A stretch of DNA of 64,000 nucleotides from Alcaligenaceae bacterium (lineage in GTDB: Bacteria > Pseudomonadota > Gammaproteobacteria > Burkholderiales > Burkholderiaceae_B): assembly GCA_013416455.1 (NCBI GenBank), contig JACCES010000003.1:186001-250000 (forward strand), written 5' to 3'. Below the pieces are notes generated by a model, which saw only the letters and a list, made by a program, of their open reading frames with translations, searched no databases and had not been told where the DNA came from. The position numbers and the translations under genes are program-made. Below, piece by piece: positions 29,571-38,665 of the stretch (the stretch's first letter is position 1; each line of letters starts with the position of its first letter).

Positions 29571-30467
29571 ATGAGCACGGCGACATTACAGAAAAGCAGC
29601 ATAGAAGGCATCGCCTGCATCCTGGCCGGCATGTTCTGCCTGACCATCAGCGACGCCCTGGCCAAATGGCTGGGGGCCTTCTATTCCCCCCTTCAGCTTC
29701 TCTTTCTGCGCGCCGCCATCGCCCTTCCCCTGGTCACGGCGCTGGTGCTCGGCCTGGGCGGGTCCCGGGCGCTGCGCACCCGGCATATCGGCGTGCATCT
29801 GCTGCGCGGCGCCATCAATGTCGCTTCCGCTTTCTGTTTTTACCTGGGGCTGACCCTGCTCCCCCTGGCGGAGACCACCGCCATCGCCTTCTGTGCGCCA
29901 TTCTTCGTCACCGTCATTTCCGTCGCCTTTCTCGGCGAAAAGGTGCCGCTGGGCGGCTGGCTGGCCCTGTTTGCCGGATTCGCCGGTGTGCTAGTCATCG
30001 TTCGTCCGAGTCCGGACAACATCCAGTGGGCGGCCCTACTCCCATTGGCCACGGCGCTGGGCTATGCCGTGATGATGGTCAGCGCAAAGCGCATCAGCGC
30101 CCGCGAGAGCATGCTCACGACCATGTTCTATATCGTGCTGGGCCAACTGGTATTCGCCAGCCTGCCCCTGGCGGCCGTCTGGGTGCCGGTCGAATGGCGC
30201 CATCTGCCGGGTTTCGTCGGCATTGCCGTCTGCAGCACGGCCGGGCTCGGCCTGATCACCCAGGCCTTCCGCATCGCGCCGGCAACGGTCGTGGCTCCCT
30301 TCGACTACAGCGGCCTGATATGGGCCACGCTCTTCGGCTGGATCTTCTGGCGCGAGCTTCCCGATGCCTGGTCATATGCCGGCGCGCTCATGATCATTCT
30401 TAGCGGCATATACGTTGCTTTCTTCAGCGGGCCCGGGAAAAAGAGACGCCGGCCGAGGAAGGCGTAG
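29571..30467 (+). CDS. EamA/DMT-superfamily transporter
   Basis: A 298-residue inner-membrane protein of the drug/metabolite transporter superfamily. It has two EamA repeats, about ten membrane helices in all (for example GIACILAGMFCLTISDALAKWL and ITQAFRIAPATVVAPFDYSG, the typical repeat-2 block). The basic tail KKRRRPRKA is cytoplasmic by the positive-inside rule. ATG 29571 directly follows the palindromic repeat end, so its promoter or leader lies inside mobile repeat DNA. No clear ribosome site precedes it. Substrate unknown; members export amino acids, riboflavin or polar compounds. Confidence 0.88.
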   Translation: MSTATLQKSSIEGIACILAGMFCLTISDALAKWLGAFYSPLQLLFLRAAIALPLVTALVLGLGGSRALRTRHIGVHLLRGAINVASAFCFYLGLTLLPLAETTAIAFCAPFFVTVISVAFLGEKVPLGGWLALFAGFAGVLVIVRPSPDNIQWAALLPLATALGYAVMMVSAKRISARESMLTTMFYIVLGQLVFASLPLAAVWVPVEWRHLPGFVGIAVCSTAGLGLITQAFRIAPATVVAPFDYSGLIWATLFGWIFWRELPDAWSYAGALMIILSGIYVAFFSGPGKKRRRPRKA

Positions 30468-30472
30468 TCCGT

Positions 30473-30542
30473 GGGCTCGGCGCCGCCAGCAAGGATGCGC
30501 GCGGAACATTCCTCTGCGGAAATATCCGCTGAGACCGAGCCC
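30473..30542. terminator. Possible bidirectional terminator between convergent genes
   Basis: GGGCTCGG (30473-30480) pairs with CCGAGCCC (30535-30542), and inside it GCGGA-AATA-TCCGC (30516-30529) forms a small hairpin. It sits between the EamA stop and the convergent kinase stop. No T-tract is present, so the terminator role is tentative. Confidence 0.3.
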
Positions 30543-30546
30543 GGAT

Positions 30547-32385
30547 TCAGGATCCTTCCGGACAGGCGTCCGCCTCATCGCCGGAAAGCCGCGGCGGCAG
30601 CGTGAGCGTGACTCGCGTCCCGGCCGCGAGCGCCTCGACGCGCAGCGTTCCCCCCAGGAAGGCGGCGCGCCGGCGCATGTTCTGCAAGCCCACCCCGCAC
30701 TCGCCCGCGTCCGCGTAGGGCGCGCCGTCGTTGTCGACGGTGATGAGCGCTACGCCTTGCGGGCCGGTATCGCCGCGCACGGCAATATGCGAAGCCGGCC
30801 CATGGCGCAAAGCATTGGTGACCGCTTCCTGCACGATGCGCAGCGTGTTCAGCGCATGTGCCGGCGTGACGCCGGAGATCTCCGGCAACCGCGCCATCGA
30901 CCATTCCAGGTTCACGCCCAGGCGTCTGAGCCGGGGTTCGAGCCGCTCGCGCAGGCCGGAGAGCGCGGCCATGAGTTCGCGGTCGCCGATGTCCAGCGAA
31001 TGGATCACCAGGCGCAGATCGTCGAGCGCTTCACGCGCGGTGCGCTCGATACCGGTTGCGTGGCCGCGCTCCGCCAGCGCGATGATCGACGCCAGGTGGC
31101 CGCTCAGACCGTCGTGCAGGTCTTCCGTTAGCCGGTGACGCTCCTCGCTGCGCACGCGGCGGGCGGCTTCGCCGCGCTCTTCCTCGTACAACCGGTACAG
31201 CTCGGCCTCGCGTTCGGCCAGCGTCTCCTTGAGGTGGGCGTTGGCGCCATCCAGGCCGGTAAGGCTAAGGCCCAGGCGGCGCATGAGGATGGCCGCGATG
31301 GCCATGATCAGCAGTTGCCGGTAATAGAGCGAAAGGAAGACCGGGCCGTCCAGCATGCCGGCGACGATCGCGCCATCGTGCAGGGTGGCCAGGGAAAAGA
31401 AGCACAGAGGCAGCAGGAGCAGCCAGGCTTCCTGCACCTTTTTAACCAGCGCCCCCCAGGCCGAAATGGCGACCGTGATCAGGGGCGAAACCACCATGAT
31501 CGGCGTCACCACGCCGATCATCAAGGCGCCGGCCGGCACCATGCCCGATGCCATCGCAAGCAGACACGCGCCGGGCACGGCCGCCACGCAGGCGCGCAGC
31601 CAGAACGGCGGCGTGGCGCCGTTGATCTCCAGCGCGATGACATGCAGGATGAAGACACTCGACATGCTGATGGTGAAGGCATAAGGCAGCCAGTCGAACA
31701 CGTCGGGCACGATGTCGGCCAGCAGGCCCGCGTAAGAGGCCGTGGACACCCCGAGCAGCAGGAACAGCCAGCCATACAGGAATTCCCGCGGCCGGTACAT
31801 CCAGACCATCAGGGTCGCGACAAGCAGCAACAGTTGACACGCCAGCACCATCATGCGCGTGTGCTCGAACACCAGGACCCTGAGCCTGTGGTAAGGCGCG
31901 AGCTGCTGCGCGGTGCCCACATACAGGGCCGACAGATAGCCGCGCGCAATGCCCGGCGCCTGCAGCTGGATGTCGAGCGTGTGGCGGCCCGCGGCCAGGC
32001 CGCCGCCCGACAGCCGCAGCAGCGCCGAAGCACCCAGCATGACGCCCGGTACGAGGGAATCCGCCCCGGTGTCCAGCACCACATCGCCGTCCAGTTCAAC
32101 GACCGCGCGATAGCTGAACATGGGAATGAAGAGGTAGAGCGGTTGCGCCGGTGCCTGCGCCAGCTCGAAATCCATGCGATAGCGGCCCTGCACGTGGCGG
32201 CTGCCCTGCGCGTGGGGCAGGTCCACCTGTTGGGGCGCAAGACCGGCCTCCAGGAACCGGGCCTGATCGATCACCAGGGCCTGCGGCGGCACGGGCAGCG
32301 TCAGCCACAGCGGCATGCTGGCGACCCCTATTGCCAGCACGGCCAGGATGACCCCGAGCCAGCGCCAGCGCCGGCTCACAGCCAT
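30547..32385 (-). CDS. NarL-system sensor histidine kinase with 7TM N-terminal module
   Basis: A 612-residue membrane kinase. After a first helix (about 9-26) there is an extracytoplasmic beta-rich domain (about 35-180). Seven membrane segments follow (about 185-390), resembling the 7TMR-DISM architecture. The HisKA_3 phosphoacceptor is LTEDLHDGLSGHLAS (H424), followed by an ATPase domain with VTNALRHGP, ITVDNDGAP and GVGLQNMRRRAAFLGG. It starts at ATG 32385, overlapping the last 10 bp of the response-regulator gene, so the pair is translationally coupled. The divergent sulfatase gene on the other side of the regulator is a likely target. The ligand of the extracytoplasmic domain is unknown; a carbohydrate or sulfated compound is a guess from context. 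Confidence 0.88.
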   Translation of the reverse strand: MAVSRRWRWLGVILAVLAIGVASMPLWLTLPVPPQALVIDQARFLEAGLAPQQVDLPHAQGSRHVQGRYRMDFELAQAPAQPLYLFIPMFSYRAVVELDGDVVLDTGADSLVPGVMLGASALLRLSGGGLAAGRHTLDIQLQAPGIARGYLSALYVGTAQQLAPYHRLRVLVFEHTRMMVLACQLLLLVATLMVWMYRPREFLYGWLFLLLGVSTASYAGLLADIVPDVFDWLPYAFTISMSSVFILHVIALEINGATPPFWLRACVAAVPGACLLAMASGMVPAGALMIGVVTPIMVVSPLITVAISAWGALVKKVQEAWLLLLPLCFFSLATLHDGAIVAGMLDGPVFLSLYYRQLLIMAIAAILMRRLGLSLTGLDGANAHLKETLAEREAELYRLYEEERGEAARRVRSEERHRLTEDLHDGLSGHLASIIALAERGHATGIERTAREALDDLRLVIHSLDIGDRELMAALSGLRERLEPRLRRLGVNLEWSMARLPEISGVTPAHALNTLRIVQEAVTNALRHGPASHIAVRGDTGPQGVALITVDNDGAPYADAGECGVGLQNMRRRAAFLGGTLRVEALAAGTRVTLTLPPRLSGDEADACPEGS

Positions 32386-33080
32386 ATCAGGCCCAGGCGG
32401 GAGGCCTCGAACACCGCCTCGGAACGGTTGCCGACCTGCAGCTTGCGATAGATATTCTTGATGTGCACGGGTACGGTCTGCCGCGAGACACCCAGCTGCT
32501 CGGCCACCTCGGCGTAGGTCAGGCCCTTGGCAATGCCCCACAGGACTTCGGTCTCGCGCGGCGTGAGCGCGGCGGCTTCGCGGGTGGGAGCCTCGGCCGG
32601 CTGCCCCCGCGCACCCAGGCGCCGCACGATGACACGCGCGATCGACGAGGAAATCGGCGAGCGTCCGGCGCGCAATTCTTCTATGGCCTCGATCAGATCG
32701 GCGGCGTCGACGTCCTTGAGCAGATAGCCTGTCGCCCCGGCCTCGATGGCCGCGATCACGACTTCATTGTCGGCCAGGGCGGAAACCACCATGGCCTCGG
32801 CTTGCGGGTTGGTCGCGCGCAGGCGGCGGATCACCTGGATCCCGTGGCCGTCCGGCAAGCGCAGATCCGTGATGAGCAGATCGACGGGCTCGTTCTGCAG
32901 AACCGCCATCGCCGCCCCGAGGGTGCCGCAGGCGGCGACCACGCGGCCGCCCCGCCATCCCGACAGAATCGATTCGAAGCGCAGACGCAGCGGCTCGTCG
33001 TCCTCGACCAGCAGCGTGCGGCAAAGTGCCGTGTCGCCACCCTGGCCTGTCGTGTCGGTGCGCGCGCTCCCAGATTCCAT
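32376..33080 (-). CDS. NarL/FixJ-family response regulator
   Basis: A 234-residue regulator. The receiver has VEDDEP, phosphoacceptor D72 in LLITDLRLPDGHG, the conserved Ser/Thr region MVVSALAD and LLKDVDAADL. The LuxR-type HTH (about 160-225) is LTPRETEVLWGIAKGLTYAEVAEQ and QTVPVHIKNIYRKLQ. ATG 33080 is used, preceded by AGGGTAGG; the frame is open 28 codons further upstream. It is the first gene of the regulator-kinase pair. It is separated from the divergent sulfatase by 157 bp holding four regularly spaced TGTCAC motifs, probably its own operator. Confidence 0.9.
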   Translation of the reverse strand: MESGSARTDTTGQGGDTALCRTLLVEDDEPLRLRFESILSGWRGGRVVAACGTLGAAMAVLQNEPVDLLITDLRLPDGHGIQVIRRLRATNPQAEAMVVSALADNEVVIAAIEAGATGYLLKDVDAADLIEAIEELRAGRSPISSSIARVIVRRLGARGQPAEAPTREAAALTPRETEVLWGIAKGLTYAEVAEQLGVSRQTVPVHIKNIYRKLQVGNRSEAVFEASRLGLIWL

Positions 33081-33139
33081 CGACCTACCCTTTTCATGGT
33101 ATAGGCCGGCGGCGCGCCGACCTTTAATCTTCAAGCTAT

Positions 33140-33202
33140 TGTCACCAGTTCTTTCCGGTGTCACCGGTTATTTAGTTTGTCACGGTTCAGCCGGCTTGTC
33201 AC
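33140..33202. promoter_or_regulatory. Array of four TGTCAC direct repeats at exact 19-bp spacing
   Basis: TGTCAC occurs at 33140, 33159, 33178 and 33197, each exactly 19 bp from the next. The first three continue as CCAGTT, CCGGTT and GGTT. The array fills the middle of the divergent promoter region between the response regulator (start 33080) and the sulfatase (start 33238). Iterated direct repeats of this kind are typical operator arrays. Assignment to the adjacent NarL-type regulator is inference. Confidence 0.65.
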
Positions 33203-33237
33203 TCCGGTCCTCCCACCACGAAATGGAGCACACGCCC

Positions 33238-35589
33238 ATGCCCGCAAGACGACACCGGCCCCTGTTCACACTGGCTCTGGCGGCCACCGCGCTGCTGGCG
33301 GCATGCTCGTCGGACCACGATTCGTCCAGCCCCAGCCCAGTCGCCTCGGCCAAGCCCAATATTCTTTTCATCGTGCTCGACGACCTGGGCGTGGATCAAC
33401 TGACATCCTACGGCTACGGTGGCGCCGTGCCTCCCCGGACGCCCACCCTGAATGCCATCGCCAAAGCCGGTATTCAATTCCGGCACGCATGGTCCATGCC
33501 CACTTGCACCCCCACGCGGGCCACTCTCTTCAGCGGGCGCTACCCGTCGCAGACCAATGTGCTGAACGCCGTGGTGTCCACCGATCTGGCCAATTCGTCG
33601 CCCAACCCCTTCGAGACGACATTGCCCCAGCTCCTCAAGACCCAGGGCTACACCAACGCGCTGATCGGCAAGATGCACCTGACGGGCACGGACCTGAACA
33701 ACGGTTTCAACCTGCCCTACGGCTACGACACCATGTGGAAACTGGGCTGGGATTATTTCGAGGGCTTCCTGGACGGCGCGCCTTACAACATCGACACCCG
33801 GGCGGGCCTGACGAGCAAGGGCACCGACGTCGACAGCGGCCCATACAAATGCGGCTTCATCCCGACGACGCGGATCGATGCGGCCAACGGCGCCGACGCC
33901 GGCGCGTGCTATATGGCCGACGGCGGCTGCTCGCAGCTCTCGATCGGCGGCGATGTCGTCACGCCGGGCCGCAGCTGCATGGAGCGCGGCGGCATCCTGG
34001 ACCCGGGCCAGTCCTGCCAGGCCACCGTGCCCAGCTACATCGACTTCACGGCCCAGAACGGTTACTACACCGGCCGATGGGTGAAAAGCACGGCCAATGG
34101 CAACGGATATGTCGTTCCGGCTTCCGACCCGTCCTCGCGCGGCTACCGCAGCATCCAGGAAACCGACCGCGCCATCGCATGGGCCGCGCAGCAGCCCGCC
34201 GACCAGCCCTGGATGCTGACCGTCGGCTACTCGGGAATCCACACTCCCCTGCAGCTGCCGCCGGTATCCCTGATCGCGGAAGACACCCCGGGCCGCAACG
34301 ACAATCTGGTGTGCTCGCCATTGGCCGATTCGGAAGACACACCGGTACTCACACCGGTCACCGACCTCATCGACAATCATCTCATCACCAATCTGATGAT
34401 CGAGGCGCTGGACAAGAAGATCGGCGACCTGCTGGTGGGTCTGGAGCTGGCCAGCTACAAGGATGACGGTACGCTGGACTACCACCCCGAGAAAACCAAC
34501 ACCCTGGTTGTCGTCATCGGCGACAACGGCACCTACGTGAACAGCGTCAAGTTCACCACGCCGGGCAGATTCGACCCCATGCGCTCCAAGGCCTCGCCTT
34601 ACCAGACCGGCGTGTGGGTGCCGCTGCTCGCGGCCGGCCCGATGGTCGCATCGCCGGGACGGGAAGTGCCGCACATGGTGGGGTCGGTCGACCTGTACCG
34701 GTTGTTTGCCGATATTGCGGAAGCCGATGTGGAAGCCACCGTTCCCGCCCACCGCCCGCTTGACGCACAGCCCATGCTGGCCTACCTGACCAACGCCGAA
34801 CAACCCGCCATCCGCAGCACCAATTTCACGGAAATGGGCACCAGCCTCCGGACAGCCTCGGCGGCTGACAATGAACACCCCTGCGTCATCCCCGCGGCCA
34901 ACAACGTTTGCACGACCCTCTTCCCGGAAAAGGGGGTATGCCTGGCCCAAGGCGGCATCTGGTACGGCGACAACCTGTCCAGCGAAACCAGCGGTATGCC
35001 GGCAACGGGCTACAACAACTGCTGCCAGGCCCAGGCCTACCGTTTGACCAGAGGGGAAACGACCACCTTCCTCCCCACCGCCACCAAGGCGGTCACCGAT
35101 GGCACCTACAAGCTGGTGCGCGAGACGCGCAACCAGTGCGAGCCGGCCATGGGCACCGCCGACCCGGGCGCCTACCGCTACAGCACCACCGGCTACGACA
35201 TCCTCGATGCGCTTTACCAGATCGACACCGCCACCCCCGACCCCAGGCTCGACAGGGACGGCAGCCAGTTGACCGCGGCAGCACCGCCCCCGCTGGAAAC
35301 CTCATCGCTGAACGGCGCGCAGCAGCAGGCCTACGCCAGCCTCAGTTCCGAAATGGACCGCCACGATGCCGTGGCCCGCTACAACCTGGAATACGACAGC
35401 ATCAATTGCCCGGGCGACGGCAACCGCGACGGCGTGGTGGACCAGAAGGATATGGACAACTGGCTGGAACTGAGCCGGCTGAATGGCGGGCAGTCGAGCT
35501 GGTACGATTTCAACCACGACGGCAAGACCGACCAGGCCGACCGGCAGATCATCCAGAACAATATGGGCCAGACATGCCGCAGTAGCTAA
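33238..35589 (+). CDS. Lipoprotein sulfatase with C-terminal dockerin-like calcium-binding repeats
   Basis: A 783-residue type I sulfatase-fold enzyme. The lipoprotein signal peptide ends in LLAAC (Cys 23), so the protein is anchored in the envelope. The sulfatase signature is MPTCTPTRATLFSGRYP with Cys 90, the residue converted to formylglycine in active enzymes. Metal ligands are visible in VLDDLGVD and VVIGDNGTY. Two Cys-rich inserts with similar layout occur (around residues 215-270 and 550-605). The last 60 residues carry two Asp-rich loops, DGNRDGVVDQKD and DFNHDGKTDQAD, spaced as in a type I dockerin pair. ATG 33238 is chosen with GGAG 9 nt upstream; ATG 33223 is an alternative. Substrate unknown. 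No sulfatase-maturing enzyme gene is adjacent. Confidence 0.87.
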   Translation: MPARRHRPLFTLALAATALLAACSSDHDSSSPSPVASAKPNILFIVLDDLGVDQLTSYGYGGAVPPRTPTLNAIAKAGIQFRHAWSMPTCTPTRATLFSGRYPSQTNVLNAVVSTDLANSSPNPFETTLPQLLKTQGYTNALIGKMHLTGTDLNNGFNLPYGYDTMWKLGWDYFEGFLDGAPYNIDTRAGLTSKGTDVDSGPYKCGFIPTTRIDAANGADAGACYMADGGCSQLSIGGDVVTPGRSCMERGGILDPGQSCQATVPSYIDFTAQNGYYTGRWVKSTANGNGYVVPASDPSSRGYRSIQETDRAIAWAAQQPADQPWMLTVGYSGIHTPLQLPPVSLIAEDTPGRNDNLVCSPLADSEDTPVLTPVTDLIDNHLITNLMIEALDKKIGDLLVGLELASYKDDGTLDYHPEKTNTLVVVIGDNGTYVNSVKFTTPGRFDPMRSKASPYQTGVWVPLLAAGPMVASPGREVPHMVGSVDLYRLFADIAEADVEATVPAHRPLDAQPMLAYLTNAEQPAIRSTNFTEMGTSLRTASAADNEHPCVIPAANNVCTTLFPEKGVCLAQGGIWYGDNLSSETSGMPATGYNNCCQAQAYRLTRGETTTFLPTATKAVTDGTYKLVRETRNQCEPAMGTADPGAYRYSTTGYDILDALYQIDTATPDPRLDRDGSQLTAAAPPPLETSSLNGAQQQAYASLSSEMDRHDAVARYNLEYDSINCPGDGNRDGVVDQKDMDNWLELSRLNGGQSSWYDFNHDGKTDQADRQIIQNNMGQTCRSS

Positions 35590-35607
35590 TCGTAAATCGG
35601 TAAGTCG

Positions 35608-35648
35608 GGAACAGACCACGGTTTCAGGCCGAAACCGTGGTCTGTTCC
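35608..35648. terminator. Strong hairpin between sulfatase and serB
   Basis: An 18-bp perfect stem, GGAACAGACCACGGTTTC (35608-35625) with its complement 35631-35648 and loop AGGCC. It lies between the convergent sulfatase and serB genes and is followed on the plus strand by GCTCTCTATTT. It probably terminates transcription from both sides, but the T-run is poor. Confidence 0.6.
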
Positions 35649-35677
35649 GCTCTCTATTTACTTCACCCCTATTCCTC

Positions 35678-36529
35678 TCAAAAACTGAGCCTGAACCAGT
35701 TCAGGATGGCGTCCAGGGCACTGTAATCGAGCGCGAAGGCCGCCTGCTCGCGCACCACGGGCTTGGCCCGATAGGCCACCGAATAGCCCGCCAGGGCCAT
35801 CATTTCAAGATCGTTGGCCCCATCGCCCACGGCGATGATCTGATCCCGGGTCGCACCCAGATCGGCCGCCAGCGCGGCCAGACGCGCCGCCTTGCCCCGC
35901 GCATCGACGATATCGCCCAGCACCCGGCCGGTCAGCCTGCCATCGGCCACTTCCAGCACATTGGCGTGGCAGGCGTCCAGCCCCAGGCGCTCGCGCAGGC
36001 GCTCGGTGAAGAAAGTGAAGCCGCCCGACACCAGCAGCGTGCGCAACCCATGCCGCCTGACGGTGGCGATCAATTGTTCCGCACCGGGATTCAGTCGCAG
36101 ACGCTGTTCATACACTTCGAGCAAGGCCGATTCGGGCACGCCTTCCAGCAGTTCGACCCGCCGCCGCAGGCTTTCGGCGAAATCCTTGATCTCGCCCCGC
36201 ATCGCCGCTTCGGTGATGGCGGCCACCTGCGGCTTGCGGCCCACCGCATCGGCTATCTCGTCGATGCATTCGATGCTCACCAGCGTGGAATCCATGTCCA
36301 TCGCCAGAATGCGGCACTCGCGCAGCAGATCGATTCTGGGCAGGAAGGCGTAATCCATGCGGTATTCCTCGCATCGGACCGCGACGGCCGCGCGCTCCGA
36401 TGCGTCCGCTTCGAGCAGGCGCACCGCGGTGCGGCCCAGTTCCTGTACGCCGGAAGCGGACACGATGGCCGCGATCTGCTCGACATGCGCCGTCACCAGG
36501 GAAGGCGACTGAAGAATGAGATGGGACAT
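35678..36529 (-). CDS. serB: Phosphoserine phosphatase SerB
   Basis: Last step of serine synthesis, hydrolysing phosphoserine. The 283-residue HAD-family protein has motif I in LAMDMDSTLVSIECIDE (D78, D80), motif II LLVSGGFTFF and motif III/IV in IAVGDGANDLEMM. The N-terminal about 70 residues form an ACT-like leader. ATG 36529 (MSHLILQSPS) is preferred to an upstream in-frame ATG. It follows the DUF2818 gene after 40 bp on the same strand and might be read through from the nuo operon. Confidence 0.95.
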   Translation of the reverse strand: MSHLILQSPSLVTAHVEQIAAIVSASGVQELGRTAVRLLEADASERAAVAVRCEEYRMDYAFLPRIDLLRECRILAMDMDSTLVSIECIDEIADAVGRKPQVAAITEAAMRGEIKDFAESLRRRVELLEGVPESALLEVYEQRLRLNPGAEQLIATVRRHGLRTLLVSGGFTFFTERLRERLGLDACHANVLEVADGRLTGRVLGDIVDARGKAARLAALAADLGATRDQIIAVGDGANDLEMMALAGYSVAYRAKPVVREQAAFALDYSALDAILNWFRLSF

Positions 36530-36569
36530 GGCTGAAAATAAAGAGTCGGACGGGTCGGACGCTGAAAAA

Positions 36570-37160
36570 TCAGGCGCCGGGCTGCTCTGCCGCGGCGCGG
36601 GCCAATTTGGCACGGCCTTTTTCCGCCACGGAACGGCGGCGCTTCATCAAATAGCGCCAGACGAAGCCGGGATAGCCCAGCACCACGAACAGGCTCAGGG
36701 TGATGGCATAGAATTCCCAGCCCTGCTGGAAACGATTGCCGAGATTCGCTTCGAGAGCAAAGCCCAGCACCCCCACCAGGGCGTAGAACACCAGCAGCTC
36801 AAGCAGCCTTTCGAAAAAGTTCTTGTGGATCCGCCGCCCGCGGCTGCGCCAGCCCGGGTAGGCCAGCACCAGTGAGGCCGCGGCGGCCAAGGCAAGCAGG
36901 ATGGCAAGGAAGCGGGCCACGGAAGCGGCGTCGGAGGCCATGAAGACCCCCTGCCCGATCAGGATCATGGCTGCCGCGCCGAGCCCGGTCAGCACCACGA
37001 AGAAAAGAATAGAGCTCAACCACATGAACCAGCCCGGACGCCCGGCTTCGCCCTTCTGCCGCCACGGCAGCGCCAGAAAGGGCCGCTCCGCCACGAAGGG
37101 CAGATTGGAGGTCACGAGAGCCAGAGCGATGAGCAGCCATACGGCGAATGATTGATCCAT
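36570..37160 (-). CDS. DUF2818-family membrane protein, enlarged
   Basis: A 196-residue inner-membrane protein. The first 35 residues (MDQSFAVWLLIALALVTSNLPF) and the last about 85 (RLLELLVFYALVGVLGFALE..., QGWEFYAITLSLFVV, LGYPGFVWRYL) match the DUF2818 pattern found directly behind nuoN in betaproteobacteria. As I recall it, that family is about 100 residues. Here residues about 40-110 add two further hydrophobic helices between the halves. It starts 8 bp after nuoN and is surely part of the nuo transcript. The function is unknown; a role in complex I assembly is only suggested by position. Confidence 0.8.
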   Translation of the reverse strand: MDQSFAVWLLIALALVTSNLPFVAERPFLALPWRQKGEAGRPGWFMWLSSILFFVVLTGLGAAAMILIGQGVFMASDAASVARFLAILLALAAAASLVLAYPGWRSRGRRIHKNFFERLLELLVFYALVGVLGFALEANLGNRFQQGWEFYAITLSLFVVLGYPGFVWRYLMKRRRSVAEKGRAKLARAAAEQPGA

Positions 37161-37168
37161 CCGTTTAC

Positions 37169-38659
37169 TCAGAACTGCAGCGACTGGCGAATGACGCTGA
37201 CGCACAGCGCCATGAGGCCGCCGGGCAGGATGCCGAGCAGCAGGACCAGCGCCCCGTTGACGGTCATCAGGCCGTTGGTGATCACGCCGGTTTCGATCGG
37301 CCCGGCCTCCCCTTCAGGCTCGTCGAAGTACGCCACCTTGACCACCCGCAGATAGTAGAAGGCGCCGATGAGCGACATGATGACGGCGAACACCGCCATC
37401 CAGATGTAGCCGGCGCCGACGAGCGCCTGCAGCACCGCCAGCTTGGCGTAGAAGCCCGCCATCGGCGGAATGCCCGTCAACGAGAACATGGCCAGCAGCA
37501 ACATGGCCGCCATGATGGGGCTGCGGCGGTTCAGACCTTTGAGATCGGAGATGTTCTCGCATTCGAAGCCCCGGTGGCTCAGCAGCATGATCAGGCCGAA
37601 GGTGACCAGGGTGGTCAGGACGTAGATCACCATGTAGAACAGCGCAGAGCCATAGGCCAGCCCGGCCGCATCGGCATTGCCGTCGACCACGCCCGACAGA
37701 AGGCCCAGGAATACGAAGCCCATGTGCGAGATCGTCGAATAGGCCAGCATCCGCTTGAAGTTGGTCTGAACGATGGCCGTCAGGTTGCCGATGGCCAGCG
37801 ACAGCACCGCCATGAGCAGCAGCATGGGCTGCCAGTCGATCGCCAGCCCGTGCAGCCCGTCGATCAGCAGGCGGAAGGTGATCGCCAGCGCGGCGAGCTT
37901 GGGCGCCGCGGCGATGATCAGCGTAACGGATGTGGGCGCGCCCTGGTAGACGTCGGGCGACCACATGTGGAAAGGCGCCGCGGCCAGCTTGAAGCCCAGG
38001 CCGGTCACGATGAACACCACCCCGAACACCAGCGGCAGGCGCTCGGCGCCGCCCGAGCCGATGACTTCGGCGATGCGGGCCAGATCGAGGGAACCCGTGG
38101 CGCCATAGATCATCGACATGCCGTACAGCAGCACCCCCGAAGCCATGGAACCCAGCACGAAGTACTTCATGGCCGCTTCGCTGGACGCCAGATGGTCGCG
38201 GCGCACCGCCACCAGCGCGTACAGCGCGAAAGACATCAGTTCCAGGCCGAGATAGACCGTCAGCATGCTGCCGGCGGAAATCATCACCATCTGGCCCAGC
38301 AGCGCGAACAGGGTCAGCGAATAGAGTTCGCCGCCATGGCGCGTCATGTCGCGCGCTTCGTTGTAGCCGCGCCCATAGATCAGCGTCGCGATCACCGCCA
38401 GGTAGGAGATCACCTTGAGGAAGTGCGCCAAGGAATCTACAACGTAGAGCCCTCCGAAGCTGGTGCCCGCCACACCCGCGTTCCACTGGATCAGCGACAC
38501 GACGGTCAGGATCGCCAGCGAGGCCAGGCTGAGCAGAAAGGTGGCATGGCGCGTGTCCGATTTGCTGAAGGCATCGATCAGCAGAACTGTGCCCGCCAGG
38601 ATCAACAGCAGGATCTCGGGCAAAGCCAAAGCGAAGTCAAAAGAGTTTTGCATGGTCAT
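37169..38659 (-). CDS. nuoN: NADH-quinone oxidoreductase subunit N
   Basis: A 496-residue antiporter-like membrane subunit of complex I, one of the three proton-pumping Mrp-related subunits. It has 14 predicted helices with the typical blocks [17 protein letters not shown] and [20 protein letters not shown], and Lys residues in mid-membrane positions. It starts 6 bp after nuoM. It is the last classical gene of the operon, followed by the DUF2818 gene. Confidence 0.97.
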   Translation of the reverse strand: MTMQNSFDFALALPEILLLILAGTVLLIDAFSKSDTRHATFLLSLASLAILTVVSLIQWNAGVAGTSFGGLYVVDSLAHFLKVISYLAVIATLIYGRGYNEARDMTRHGGELYSLTLFALLGQMVMISAGSMLTVYLGLELMSFALYALVAVRRDHLASSEAAMKYFVLGSMASGVLLYGMSMIYGATGSLDLARIAEVIGSGGAERLPLVFGVVFIVTGLGFKLAAAPFHMWSPDVYQGAPTSVTLIIAAAPKLAALAITFRLLIDGLHGLAIDWQPMLLLMAVLSLAIGNLTAIVQTNFKRMLAYSTISHMGFVFLGLLSGVVDGNADAAGLAYGSALFYMVIYVLTTLVTFGLIMLLSHRGFECENISDLKGLNRRSPIMAAMLLLAMFSLTGIPPMAGFYAKLAVLQALVGAGYIWMAVFAVIMSLIGAFYYLRVVKVAYFDEPEGEAGPIETGVITNGLMTVNGALVLLLGILPGGLMALCVSVIRQSLQF

Positions 38660-38665
38660 CGAGGC

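Noticed and set aside
33140-33202. TGTCAC array considered as a CRISPR-like array
   Set aside because: The conserved part is only about 6-10 bp with a 19-bp period, and there are no repeats of 24-40 bp, so it fits an operator array and not CRISPR.
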